Shown piece after piece: positions 9,771 through 20,400 of a stretch of 64,000 nt of DNA; within the stretch, counting starts at the first letter, position 1, and each line of letters begins with the position of its first letter. A program made the position numbers and the translations under genes. The stretch spans positions 16,261 through 80,260 of the forward strand of contig CANLOE010000017.1 in assembly GCA_947492745.1 (NCBI GenBank), read 5' to 3'. This DNA comes from an uncultured Cyclobacteriaceae bacterium. Lineage in GTDB: Bacteria > Bacteroidota > Bacteroidia > Cytophagales > Cyclobacteriaceae. Under the pieces are notes generated by a model. The model made no database searches. It saw only the letters and a list, made by a program, of their open reading frames with translations, and was not told the DNA's origin.

Positions 9771-10426
9771 AGTGTGTTTCTATAGAATCATTCAATCATT
9801 TTAGGAAACCAGTAATACTCCCGGCTACTCCGGTAATCAATCTCTCGTGAAAATCAGATTACATCTGCTTCGTACGTCACCTTAGCGCCTTAAACGAACA
9901 GCCCTTGAATAAGTACAAGATTACCTAGCCTGGAAAAACCAAATTACCGTACCAGCTATTGTGCTTTACTGATGACAGGAAGTTGAAAATAAGGTAAATT
10001 ACTTGGAGGATAGGGGGTGAATTTACCGTAAAAATGGGGTATAATTAAAATCAACCCTTAATAAGAAGGCAATGGAGGTCATCTGCACGGTCGTTCCGCA
10101 AGATGTGTGCTCAAGGCAATCCTTCCTGTAATAGTACCGGCCCTTACACTCATTACTAAAGTACAAGCCACCCACTTGTTGCTCATGGATATCGTTCGCT
10201 TTACATCGTAATTTCACAAATTTATAACAGATATGAATCACTTCGTAAACAAGCATTTGACATAGATTCCGTACATTGCGCGGATAGTCTATCGGACAAA
10301 ATCGCTTTCAGTACCGAAAGGCTACTTCGAGGGGCAAAACCATATTTACGAGGGTGGTATTTCTAAGGGTAATCTGGAGATAAAAGCTTGTATTTACCTT
10401 AATGAGCATTGAAGACCTAATATAAA
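9771..10426. other. Upstream region of GH3 operon, no gene
   Basis: No coding frame here looks real. On the minus strand, ATACCCC (10042-10036) and ATTCACCCCC (10022-10013) are spaced so that their ACCC cores are 22 bp apart, similar to blocks in the HTCS/susC intergenic region; this may be a regulator site. A short stretch near 9870-9885 (TACGTCACCTTAG) resembles the middle of the module B repeats at 57408 and 63314 and may be a decayed copy. Confidence 0.35.
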
Positions 10427-10463
10427 CCCTGATCGTGCATTGAAAAACCTACTGCGGATCTAA
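10427..10463 (+). repeat. Left fragment of module C repeat
   Basis: The first 37 bp match the left end of the module C element at 63450 (CCCTGATCGTGCATTG against CCCGGATCATGCATTG, then AAAAA-CTACTGCGGATCTAA). The match stops at the inserted 159-bp element. No right half of module C could be found after the insertion, so this copy is truncated or rearranged. Confidence 0.7.
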
Positions 10464-10622
10464 TACAAATTTGGGTTTCAAATGTCGTATAAGATTCCGC
10501 TGGTCATTTTGTTTCAATCAAGGCGAGAACCGCAGGAATAGCAGCGCTATCCCGAGGATTGTCAACGCAGAGTGAAGCAAAATGAACAGGAAGATAGGCG
10601 ATATTTGAAAGCTAAGTTTGTA
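10464..10622 (-). mobile_element. 159-bp MITE-like element, copy 1
   Basis: This segment is the reverse complement, with few changes, of 29011-29169, and both copies are exactly 159 bp. The ends are imperfect terminal inverted repeats of about 24 bp (TACAAATTTGGGTTTCAAAT against TACAAACTTAGCTTTCAAAT). TAA directly flanks both sides (10461-10463 and 10623-10625), the same 3-bp duplication (TTA on the other strand) seen at copy 2. There is no reading frame, so it must rely on a transposase from elsewhere. Confidence 0.82.
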
Positions 10623-10715
10623 TAAGGCAGTTTTTTCTCAGTAATCGATAGGACAGTACACCTGTGGTTCAGTGTACACCTCGCGAACAAGTCCAAAATT
10701 TGTGGTACGATCGGT

Positions 10716-12296
10716 CTAATGCATCGAGTTTGTCAAAATAGCTGTAGGACTCGCTAAAGGGTTGGTTTTGACCATTTTTTCCAACCTGTCCCGCAGTCTC
10801 TCTACTACTTTCGGATACTGTGCTGCTACATTTTTTTGCTCCTTAGGATCCTTGGAAAGGTGGTACAATTGATCTTGGTCGGACATACCCGTTTCCATGG
10901 ACTTGTTTTCCATAAAAGTGGGTGCATCGGGATTTGCCGGGATATACTTCCACTCTTTATCGCGAATAGCCTTGCCAAACATGGACTCTTCTATAATGTA
11001 GTCTTTGCCCTTATTCGATTTACCCAATAGGGTACTCAACATATCCTGACTATCCCCATGTATCTGTGTAACAGTATCCTTCATCAAAACAGCAAAGGAC
11101 CTGACAAAATCTACTTGAGATAGTAATGCACCGCTCTCACCCGGTGCAATATGCCCGGGCCAGTATGCGATGGTGGGAACTCTCGTACCCGCCTCGAAGG
11201 CACTGTATTTCCCTCCCCTGAAATGTCCTGAGGGTCGATGCTCCCCTAGTAGTTCCTTGGCTCTATCGGCATAGCCATCATCCAGTACAGGACCATTATC
11301 ACTAGTAAAGATGACCAAGGTATTTTCTTTGAGGCCTTTCTTTTCCAGAAAGTGCATTACCTGTCCTACGGTCCAGTCCATCTGTGCTATGGCATCTCCT
11401 CTTGACCCCATACTACTTTTCCCCTTGAAATCGGCATGGGGCATACGTGGGACATGGATATCATGAAAAGAGAAGAAAAGGAAAAAAGGATTCTCTTTTT
11501 GTTTCCCCATAAAGGTCATTGCTTTCTCCAGTAGTACTGCACTAAAGTCTTCATCCACCCAGTGCGCCTTGGTGCCTCCGGACATGAATCCGATGCGGCT
11601 GATACCATTGATGATGGTATTGCTATGTTGTTCATCCGCGGCAACTTTGAGTAGTTCGGGATGTGCTGAACCTAAGGGCAGGTTGCCCACTGGGGTTTCG
11701 TAGTCCACCTGTATCGGATCGGCGGTGTCCAGACCGACAACCTTTTGATTTTCCATATAAACGCAGGGTACCCTGTCCCCCGTAGCTGGTAGCAAAAAAG
11801 AATAATCAAAGCCTATTTCAGAAGGGCCGGGACTTACCCGAGTATTCCAATCTATGGCTCCATCTCCCAAACCCAAGTGCCATTTCCCTACAACGGCAGT
11901 TGCATAACCATTCTTTTGTGCCATAGAGGGCAAGGTTTCTTTTTCCGTATCGATAATCAGTGGAGCGTCACCGGGGAGAATGGCCGCATTGTTGCGAAAC
12001 GCATAGCTACCCGTCAGTAAGGAATAACGGGATGGGGTACAGGTGGCCGAAGTACAATGTGCATCGGTAAACCGTAGGCCCTGTCGGGCCAATGAGTCCA
12101 CATGAGGAGTATTTACCCCTTTAGCTCCGTAACAGCCTATGTCGCCATAACCAAGGTCATCTACGTAAAAAAGGATAATATTGGGCTTTGAACCTTCGGA
12201 CTCTTCCTCTACTGTATTCTTACCGTTGTTACAAGAGGCAATGAAGAGCAGTAGGAAAATAATGGAAGAATGGCTACACCAGCACTTATTGAGCAT
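10716..12296 (-). CDS. S1 family sulfatase, lipoprotein
   Basis: This 526-residue sulfatase has a lipobox I-A-S-C (Cys22). Asp46-Asp47 lie in F-Y-V-D-D-L-G-Y-G-D, and the formylglycine site is C-T-P-S-R from Cys86 followed by Y-S-L-L-T-G. G-K-W-H-L-G, S-D-N-G-P-V and a conserved H-x-P-R complete the active site. Its sequence style (G-Y-G-D-I-G-C-Y-G) is closer to the arylsulfatase-like S1 branch than to the two sulfatases at the window start, so it probably cleaves a different sulfate position. It stands alone between a 945-bp gap and the HTCS gene, and may be an independent transcript of the same regulon. Confidence 0.94.
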   Translation of the reverse strand: MLNKCWCSHSSIIFLLLFIASCNNGKNTVEEESEGSKPNIILFYVDDLGYGDIGCYGAKGVNTPHVDSLARQGLRFTDAHCTSATCTPSRYSLLTGSYAFRNNAAILPGDAPLIIDTEKETLPSMAQKNGYATAVVGKWHLGLGDGAIDWNTRVSPGPSEIGFDYSFLLPATGDRVPCVYMENQKVVGLDTADPIQVDYETPVGNLPLGSAHPELLKVAADEQHSNTIINGISRIGFMSGGTKAHWVDEDFSAVLLEKAMTFMGKQKENPFFLFFSFHDIHVPRMPHADFKGKSSMGSRGDAIAQMDWTVGQVMHFLEKKGLKENTLVIFTSDNGPVLDDGYADRAKELLGEHRPSGHFRGGKYSAFEAGTRVPTIAYWPGHIAPGESGALLSQVDFVRSFAVLMKDTVTQIHGDSQDMLSTLLGKSNKGKDYIIEESMFGKAIRDKEWKYIPANPDAPTFMENKSMETGMSDQDQLYHLSKDPKEQKNVAAQYPKVVERLRDRLEKMVKTNPLASPTAILTNSMH

Positions 12297-12502
12297 CGTA
12301 ATTTATCATTTTGTGAATTAAATCGCATTATACAATAAATACGATAATTAAACTCCTTTTATACGAAAATTTTATGATGCGGACGGACAAAGCAGTACAG
12401 CGGTATCTCTTCGGTTCAGGGAGTGCTGCGACCTGTGTACATTGAACTCAAGCTCAATTAAGCAAAAGCAAGTTTCATTTATAGTTCCAAAACGTTCTCT
12501 TA

Positions 12503-12896
12503 GAGACTGTTTTGAAGATGTTATTTTAGAATTTATTATCACTTATTTTTTTTGGATAGGACCGAGCGTTAAACCCAAATTGATCGATAGAAATCGTGAT
12601 GAGCGTATCAATAGCAAAATACCGGCCATTTGGATTCGTTCGGCATAGCACCGCTATGGTGAATGAAGACCGGTGGGCAAAGCTTCCGGTAGGAAGCTAT
12701 TTATGCGTGGAATAGGTTCTCTATTGATCATTTTGGGTTAAAATAATGCCCCGAGGGCATTATCAGTGAAGGGGCCGCTCTGCCGCGTGAGCCATTGACA
12801 AAGATAGCATGTCGCGCTAGCTAGCGGAAATTTCCACGAAATCAGGTACCAAAAGAAGTACATAAGAAAGAAAAAGATACAGTTTAAAACAGTCTC
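12503..12896. mobile_element. Element A: 394-bp non-coding element with terminal inverted repeats
   Basis: The left end is GAGACTGTTTTGAA and the right end, read inward on the other strand, is GAGACTGTTTTAAACTGTA. TTA flanks both sides (12500-12502 and 12897-12899), a likely target-site duplication. Inside lies module B (12572-12739), bounded by AACCCAAATTGATC and its inverse, with a CATAGC-nn-GCTATG palindrome at its centre. There is no credible ORF. The insertion ends 2 bp from the HTCS stop codon. The rest of the gap 12297-12502 shows nothing recognisable. Confidence 0.75.
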
Positions 12897-12901
12897 TTAG
12901 A

Positions 12902-15900
12902 TTATTTCATTTTTCGCGTCTCCTTTTTATGGTTCTTTTGATAATCTGATGGGGTCATTTCAAACTCTTTCTTAAAACAGGAGCGAAAATACTTCGCATC
13001 GGCAAAACCTACTTCGTACATGACCTCATTAATAGAATACCTATTTTTTTCCAGTAGCTGTGCGGCTCTTTTAAGACGCATTCGACGGATAAATACATTT
13101 GCTGTTTGCCCCACAAGCACTTTCAGTTTTTTGTTCAAATGGAGCTGAGACATGCCGCATTCGCGAGCGAGCATCTCTACCGTGAAATCTGTCCTATCCA
13201 TGTGTTTTTCTATGTAGGAGAGTACGTTTTTCAAAAAACGCTCATCTAAGGTAGTCACTTCGACATTAGAAGGCGAAAGATCTATATTGGTCCTGATTTT
13301 ATTCTGTAGTTTTTTTCTGGAAGCAATAAGTCCTACAATTCTAGTTTCCAGTTCTTGCATATCAAAAGGCTTGGAGATATAGGCATCGGCGCCTTTTTCA
13401 TAACCAGTGAGTTTGGCATCACTCGTTTTCTTGGCGGTCAGTAGGATGACGGGAATATGGTTTATCCGATCATCATCCTTAAGCGCCTCACAAAAGTCGA
13501 GACCATCCATCCCCGGCATCATCACATCGCTCACCACTAAGTCGATATGACTATTGAGGCAGATATCCAGTGCTTCGCAACCTTCGGATGCTGTCTTGAT
13601 ATTGTACCTATCACGGAATTGTTCCCCTAGATAAAACAGAATATCTTTGTTATCCTCGACGAGAAGCAAGGTATATTCCCTATCGGTGCTTTTGTCTCCT
13701 ATTGGCTTAAGAGGGTTATGATTGGACTCCAGTAGCCAGTCCACATCTTTGAGGGGTTCTTCTCTTCCCTCTTGTTCGTCCAAGATAACATCTTCCACAA
13801 AAGCTTCTTTCTTATAAGGTAATTTAAGGAGGAAAGAGGTCCCTATATGCTCTTCGGACTCAAAGTCGATGGTACCGTGGTATAACTCCACCAGTCCTTT
13901 TGTATAGGATAGTCCGATACCTGACCCATGCTCCCTCTTAACATAAGTATGGGAAAAACGATCGAAAAGGTGTTTCTTCACATCCGCCGACATCCCGATT
14001 CCGTTATCCCTTACCTCCAATGTCAGGTTCTCCTGTTCTGGCCTAAAATCCAGACTGACAATCACTTCTCCTTCCTCATTGGTAAATTTGAAGGCATTGG
14101 ATAACAAATTGAAAATAATACGTTCTATAATATCAGCATCATAGTATCCTGTGATGTCTTCTTTGCAGATGAAGGTAAAATCTATTCTCTTTTTGCGGGC
14201 CAGTTCATTGAAATTCTCAGTGAGCATTTGGATATAACTACCGATATTTCCAAAGCTCACCTTTACCGTATGCATTCCCTGCTCCACTTTGCGAAAGTCC
14301 AGTAATTGGTTGACCAAGTTCAGGAGTACTTGGGCATTGCGGTGTATTTTATCATAATAGGTGTGCCTTTCAGCCTCTGTCGAATCCCGTTGTGGATTTC
14401 TTAGTTGGTCGATAAGCCCTGAAATCAATGTAAGTGGTGTTCTGAACTCATGAGATACATTAGTGAAGAACTTCAGTTTCAGTTGACTGAGTTCTTCTGT
14501 TTTTTCTCTTTCCAAGTGCTCGATGACCAGTTGGCTCTTTCTACTATTCGTAATCAATGTGTATTTTCTGAAAAACCACAATCCCAATAGTACTATAATG
14601 GCATAAATGAACAGTGCTGTCTTCGTCAACCATAGGGGGTTTCGGATTTCTATCTCGAGCTGAATAGGTTCTTCATTCCATATCCCATCGCTATTGCTTG
14701 CCTTGACCATAAGTATATACTTGCCTGGGGAGAGGTTGGTATACTTTGCTATACGGTTCTGCGCTTTGGTATAAATCCACTCCTCATCAAAACCGTCCAG
14801 TTTGTAAGCATACTTGTTTTTCTCAGGAGAGGAATAATGTAATCCTGAAAAATTAATGGAGAAACTGTTTTCCGTCGGGAGTAGTTCCAGCTTACTGATA
14901 GTGTTCAGGTTCGAGGTAAGCAGTACTCTGCGGTTGACCGTATCGCCAGGGTGGATGTCCCTATTCAGAACCTGTAGGTCCGTAAACACGATACTGACTT
15001 TCGAGGTATCTGTCATGATGGTTTTGGGCAGAAATACATTAGCGCCGTTCACCCCACCGAAAACAAGCTCTCCGTTGGCCTTTTTTGTAGAAGCCAGTTC
15101 TCCAAACTCTTCATCCTGAAGCCCATCACTTATACCATAGTTTGTTGTTTTCTTGGTTTTAGGGTCAAATTTGGATAAGCCTCTATTGGTACTGATCCAG
15201 AGAAAACCTTCTTCGTCCTCTTCTATCGATTTGACTACATTATCGGACAGTCCATCTCCGGCATCCACCCTGTCGAACCGATCATCTTCGGGTGTCTTAC
15301 CTGGCACTACCTTGTTCATACCTCCACCTAAGGTACCTATCCACACATCACCTTTGGAAGAAATGAAAATCGGCAGAATATAGTCATAACTAATACTGGT
15401 CGGGTCTTCCGCATCATGAATGTATTTAATGAACTTGGGGTCATCTTTTTTCCGCTCCTGTAAGGTCAGCTTATTGACTCCTTCATCGGTGCCTATCCAA
15501 ATATTACCGTACTTATCCTCATTGATACTTCTAATAACATTAGAAGATATTCCTTTTTCCTTATCTTTTTCTTTGAAAAAACGAGTGCTGTTTGCAACAT
15601 TTCCTTTTTTATCAAAGCGGATGCGAAAGAGGCCTTTCAGATAAGTACCTGCCCAAAGTGTGCCTTCACTATCATAATGCAGTGCAAAAACGGGTCCCTC
15701 TGGCCTGATTACGGAAAGTGTTTCTTTTTTCAGGTTATCAAAATCACTCAGGTCCATTACTTCAAGGTTAGAGCCGTGCCCCGTCCCGATAAAAAGCTTG
15801 TGTTTACCATTGATATTTGCTATTTCCAGAGAGTATACATAATTCCCCCCTCCTATGACGGCTTTGTTTACAGAAAAGTGCTCAAAGCCTTTACCGTAAT

Positions 15901-17098
15901 CATTGTTATGTCCCTGTGGCAGAAGATTCAATCCTCCACCTTCGGTACCTATCCATAAATTGCCTTTATGATCTTCTTTGACGGCCCTGATTTTATTATA
16001 GGAAAGACTGGTCTGGTTGTTGTTTCTTCGAAAGTGAAGGAAGTCCTTACGATTGGGATTATAAGAGTTAAGGCCTCCACCATTGGTACCTACCCATAGA
16101 ATACCTGACCTATCCTCCATAATAGAGGTTACTATATCTTTGCTGAGACTGTGCAAATCGGTCCAGTTATTTTTAAATCGATGTGTGGCCAATTTTCCAT
16201 CGGACATGTAATTGACATCGATTCCCTTATCATTTATCCCCCAGATATTACCTGCCTTGTCTATTATCATATCATAATAAGCAGCTTTTTTCAGCATTCT
16301 GAACTCGGGGTTGTTTCTGTTGATGTGCTCGATGGGAAGTGACAGTAATCGTGAACTGGAGGCAATCAGTAAGGAAGAGTCATTAACCGTTATAGCTCTG
16401 ACATAACGAAAGATATCGCTCTGATAAGATAGAAATTGGTGGTTCGAATCATCACCTCTGTTCAGATAACGGTTGAGGCCTTTGTTAGTGCCTATCCATA
16501 GATTACCCCACTCATCTTCAAAGAGGGTACCTATATGATTATCGCTTAAAGAATTGGGATTGTCTTTTTCGGCAATGAAATGTTCTATATCGAAGGTGTT
16601 GGCCTTACTATCGAATACGATTTTGTTCAGCCCCTCCGTAGTTCCTATCCATACTGCATTATTATTGTCAACCAGCATGGTAATGACACGATTACCTGTT
16701 AGGCGATGCGGGTTCTTCTTATCGTTTTTGATACTGATAAAACTTTCGCTCCCTTTTTTGAGTACAGCGATTCCTTCATCATCCGTACCTATCCATAGAT
16801 TGCCATTTTTATCTTCGGTAATACTGGCGATAAGATTGCTGGGTATCGAACCTTTATCGTTGACTTCTTTTTTGTAGGTTTTGAAATCATAACCATCAAA
16901 ACGGTTGAGCCCGCCATGAGTACCTATCCATATAAATCCATCAGAGTCCTGAAATATGCTGCGGACATCATTTTGTGTAAGACCATTCTTTGTTGTATAA
17001 ATATCAAAATGGTTATGGAACCTTGGCTCCTGTCCCATGACTACTTCTGTCAGTGACACACATAAAAAAGCAGCTAACACACAGGTATTCAGTTTCAT
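12902..17098 (-). CDS. Hybrid two-component system (HTCS) sensor-regulator
   Basis: This is a full-length 1398-residue one-protein phosphorelay. After a signal peptide (to about residue 23), repeated Reg_prop motifs of the form E-D-x-x-G-N-L-W-I-G-T build the periplasmic propellers (about 30-730). A Y_Y_Y domain (about 760-814) and one membrane helix (about 821-844) follow. The cytoplasmic part has HisKA with His883 in S-H-E-F-R-T-P-L, an ATPase with intact N-L-L-S-N-A and D-N-G-I-G-M, a receiver with Asp1191 in S-D-V-M-M-P-G, and an AraC helix-turn-helix (about 1290-1390). The family senses an oligosaccharide and activates its PUL. It is divergent from susC, so its likely targets are the region 1 operons. 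Confidence 0.96.
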   Translation of the reverse strand: MKLNTCVLAAFLCVSLTEVVMGQEPRFHNHFDIYTTKNGLTQNDVRSIFQDSDGFIWIGTHGGLNRFDGYDFKTYKKEVNDKGSIPSNLIASITEDKNGNLWIGTDDEGIAVLKKGSESFISIKNDKKNPHRLTGNRVITMLVDNNNAVWIGTTEGLNKIVFDSKANTFDIEHFIAEKDNPNSLSDNHIGTLFEDEWGNLWIGTNKGLNRYLNRGDDSNHQFLSYQSDIFRYVRAITVNDSSLLIASSSRLLSLPIEHINRNNPEFRMLKKAAYYDMIIDKAGNIWGINDKGIDVNYMSDGKLATHRFKNNWTDLHSLSKDIVTSIMEDRSGILWVGTNGGGLNSYNPNRKDFLHFRRNNNQTSLSYNKIRAVKEDHKGNLWIGTEGGGLNLLPQGHNNDYGKGFEHFSVNKAVIGGGNYVYSLEIANINGKHKLFIGTGHGSNLEVMDLSDFDNLKKETLSVIRPEGPVFALHYDSEGTLWAGTYLKGLFRIRFDKKGNVANSTRFFKEKDKEKGISSNVIRSINEDKYGNIWIGTDEGVNKLTLQERKKDDPKFIKYIHDAEDPTSISYDYILPIFISSKGDVWIGTLGGGMNKVVPGKTPEDDRFDRVDAGDGLSDNVVKSIEEDEEGFLWISTNRGLSKFDPKTKKTTNYGISDGLQDEEFGELASTKKANGELVFGGVNGANVFLPKTIMTDTSKVSIVFTDLQVLNRDIHPGDTVNRRVLLTSNLNTISKLELLPTENSFSINFSGLHYSSPEKNKYAYKLDGFDEEWIYTKAQNRIAKYTNLSPGKYILMVKASNSDGIWNEEPIQLEIEIRNPLWLTKTALFIYAIIVLLGLWFFRKYTLITNSRKSQLVIEHLEREKTEELSQLKLKFFTNVSHEFRTPLTLISGLIDQLRNPQRDSTEAERHTYYDKIHRNAQVLLNLVNQLLDFRKVEQGMHTVKVSFGNIGSYIQMLTENFNELARKKRIDFTFICKEDITGYYDADIIERIIFNLLSNAFKFTNEEGEVIVSLDFRPEQENLTLEVRDNGIGMSADVKKHLFDRFSHTYVKREHGSGIGLSYTKGLVELYHGTIDFESEEHIGTSFLLKLPYKKEAFVEDVILDEQEGREEPLKDVDWLLESNHNPLKPIGDKSTDREYTLLLVEDNKDILFYLGEQFRDRYNIKTASEGCEALDICLNSHIDLVVSDVMMPGMDGLDFCEALKDDDRINHIPVILLTAKKTSDAKLTGYEKGADAYISKPFDMQELETRIVGLIASRKKLQNKIRTNIDLSPSNVEVTTLDERFLKNVLSYIEKHMDRTDFTVEMLARECGMSQLHLNKKLKVLVGQTANVFIRRMRLKRAAQLLEKNRYSINEVMYEVGFADAKYFRSCFKKEFEMTPSDYQKNHKKETRKMK

Positions 17099-17249
17099 GC
17101 ACTTAAAATTCTATAGTAACAACGGGGAAATTTTGCAAACCCAGCAAATAAAAGAACTCAAAGCATCAAAAATTGCAAATTATCAAAAGAAAGCAATGAA
17201 AAATATGCAATAATGTCACGAACGGGGTCTACGAAATTACATTAACAAA

Positions 17250-17300
17250 TATACCCTCTATAAACAACAGAATATACACCCTATATATAAAATTCACCCC
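17250..17300 (+). promoter_or_regulatory. Candidate HTCS operator in the HTCS/susC intergenic region
   Basis: Three related blocks lie here: TATACCC at 17250, ACACCC at 17276 and ATTCACCCC at 17292. Their ACCC cores start at 17253, 17278 and 17296, so the outer two are 43 bp apart, near four helical turns. Similar pairs 22 bp apart occur upstream of the GH3 operon (10013-10042) and, on the minus strand, of the GH86 gene (26159-26184). AraC-type HTCS outputs generally bind direct repeats, but the match is short and may be chance. Confidence 0.35.
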
Positions 17301-17447
17301 TTTTTTGAAAATAAATAATGTATGCCTCCCTTAATTCAAATTTGGTAAATTGATCGAACCTTGATTTTTCTGCTTTCTGCGTCCGACCAACCATTAAAAG
17401 CATATCAATCATTTAAAAGGAAACCTTTTAACCTAAAAATCTTATTA

Positions 17448-20400
17448 ATGAAAACTATTGTACCGATTAAATTTTATTGTAGAAGTACTTTGCCACGATG
17501 GGTACTACTTCTTGGTCTCTTATGCTGTTTTGAACTAGTGCAAGCACAGTCGCATACCGTCGAAGGCATCGTAACAGCAGGTGACACCAAAGAAAGCATT
17601 CCTGGCGTCACTATTGTTATCAAAGGAACCAGTAAAGGCACCGTTTCCGATATTAACGGGAAATTTGCGTTGGAGGTTAAGGATTCGAATGCCCTCTTGG
17701 AGTTCAATTATATAGGCTATTCAAAACAAACTGTCAGTCTGAATGGACAATCCAGTATCACTGTCACCCTAGAAGCGGATATCCAGACTTTGGATGAGAT
17801 CGTTGTTACGGGATATGGGTCTCAGCTGAAAAGAGAGGTGACCGGGGCCGTTTCACAAATAAAAACCGAGGAAATCAACAAATTTGGTACTTCTGACTTT
17901 GCGACGGCCCTACAAGGGCAGTTAGCCGGTGTCAGTGTACGTAATAGCAGTGGTTCTCCAGGTTCGAACGCCGTCATCAAAATCAGAGGTACTTCCTCTT
18001 TTCAAGAAGGAGGTTCCGAACCTCTCTATGTCGTGGATGGCGTGACCTATGTGAGCAATCCCAATATAGCCCCGCAAGAAATCGCTTCCATTGAAGTACT
18101 TAAAGATGGTGCCTCGGCAGCTATCTATGGTACAAGAGCTTCTGCTGGGGTCATTCTCATTACGACCAAGTCGGGAAAACCGGGGAAAACACAGGTATCT
18201 TTGGATTCTTATTATGGAGTTCAAAACATTACATCCAATCTATTTCTGGCCAATACCCAAGAATCATTGTTCATCAATGATCTCGAACAGCGGTCCAATT
18301 CCACCAATCAGTTTTCTCCTCTGGAAAGTAACCCTGATGCGCTTTACTACAATACAGATTGGCTGGAAGAACTTCAAGTAAACAATGCCCCCATCCAAAA
18401 CCATAGTTTGAGCATCAATGGAGGGAAAGAAGACCTACAGTTCAGCTTGGTAGGAACCGTTTTTTCTCAAGATGGGTCGCTGATCAATAGTGCCTATGAA
18501 AAACAATCTCTTCGGGTCAATGCCAACTATAAGAAAGAACGATTCAAAACACAAATGGTCGTCGGTGTGAATCGGGATGTTAAGACCAACGAGCCTTGGG
18601 GCCTTATGTATACCGCACTAAGACAGGAGCCCTTCCGCCCGGGCATTAGCCCCGATGATGACAACCTACAGATCAAAGGAGATAATCCGGGGAGGCTGGG
18701 TTCTTTTATCGGTCTTCTGAAACAGGAATCTACCGTGGATGGAAATGGACTGAACGGTAACCTTCGGTTTGAATATGAGATTGTCAATGGCCTCAGTTTA
18801 TCAGCTAATCTAGGTGGCTCTATCGGTAATACCGATAATCGTTTCTTTACTCCCGCTTATACGGTAACGGATGCTGATGACGAACTCATAGTTTCGGCAA
18901 GTAGGCCTTTGGCCTCACTACAGCTTATAGACACTTATAGCGAACGTAGTATAATGGAGTATATGGCAAGGTACAATTTTGAGAAAGGTCCACATAAACT
19001 CGCATTACTGGCAGGAAATACCCGCGAGACCAGTGAGTGGGATTGGAAAAGATCCAGGGCAAACGGCATCGCCTCTAATGCCACTCCTACCTTGAGCAAT
19101 GGTAGCGATGCTCAGATTTCCCAGACCATCGATCGCTCCAGCTTGATTTCGTTTTTGGGAAGGGTCCGCTATACCTTTCTCTCTAGGTACAACTTCAGCG
19201 CCTCCATACGCCGGGATGCTTCTTCACGTTTTGGCCCCTCCAATAGGTGGGGTACTTTTCCTGCGGCATCGGTAGGCTGGAATGTATCGGAAGAACCCTT
19301 TTTCGCCCCTCTCAAAAGCTTTTTCAACGACCTGAAACTAAGGTACGGTTATGCACTTACGGGCAGCGATAGAATACCCAATTACGCTTTTACGCCAGGT
19401 GTTATTTCCAGTGCCGACTATATCTTGGGAGGAGTAATAGCCACAGGATTGAGCCAGCCCGGTTTTGCGGACCCGACCATCAAATGGGAAACCAATATCT
19501 CCAGTAATCTGGGGATAGACATGGAGTTTTTCGATGGACGGATAAACCTGAATATCGATATCTACAAGAACAACAAACAGGACATGTTACAACAGGTCAG
19601 AACTTCTCCTTCGGACGGTGCATGGGGAACTTATGAGACCATAATCCAGAATGTGGGTGACATGGAGAACAAAGGATTGGAAATCGCCTCAGGGTATAGC
19701 ACCAGTATTGGCGAGCTTCGGCTGACCTTTAACGGTACCCTGACCAGAAATGTCAATACCATCACGCAGATGATCAACGATCAGGTGATTTTTGGTGGCT
19801 GGCCCAATATCCTGCGTGTAGCGCAGACCGAGCCCGCAGCGGCTTATAAGGAAGGACTCCCCGCCGGTGCCCTGTTCCTCATCCCTACCGATGGTGTTAT
19901 CAAAAATGAAGAGGAACTGATTGCCTATCGTAAACTTGATGCCAATGCTGCTCTAGGTGATCTAAAATACGTAGACTCGAACAATGATGGAACCATCGAC
20001 AACGACGACCGCCAGTTTGCCGGAAGTGCCAATCCCGATTTCGAGTATGGCCTGAACATAGGTATGGAATATAAAGGCTTTGATATGAGCATACAGCTCT
20101 ATGGTATCGAGGGTTCCGAAATCTACAATGGCCCTAAGCAATATGCCTATTCTACCAAACGCCACAAAGACCTGGTCTATGCTTGGTCGGCCAACAATCC
20201 CGACTCCGATATCCCTACCCCAAGAACCGCTATCGAACATGCCAATGTCAGGACTTATTCGGATGCCTTTATAGAGGACGGCTCTTTTCTTAGGGTCAGA
20301 AACTTGATTATCGGCTACACTTTACCAGAGAGAATAATCTCTAAGATGAAGCTGAGTAAGATTAGGGTGTACTTAAGTGCGCAGAACCCTATCACATGGA

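Noticed and set aside
10023..10256. Minus-strand frame of 77 codons in the GH3 upstream gap
   Set aside because: Composition is not protein-like, there is no homology and it overlaps the putative regulatory blocks.
9771..10715. CRISPR-like or tandem repeats in the larger intergenic gaps
   Set aside because: The repeated segments are dispersed inverted-end elements, not regularly spaced direct repeats with spacers.
17361..17447. Longer start (TTG) for the region 1 SusC
   Set aside because: The extra 29 residues precede a complete signal peptide that begins at the ATG at 17448.
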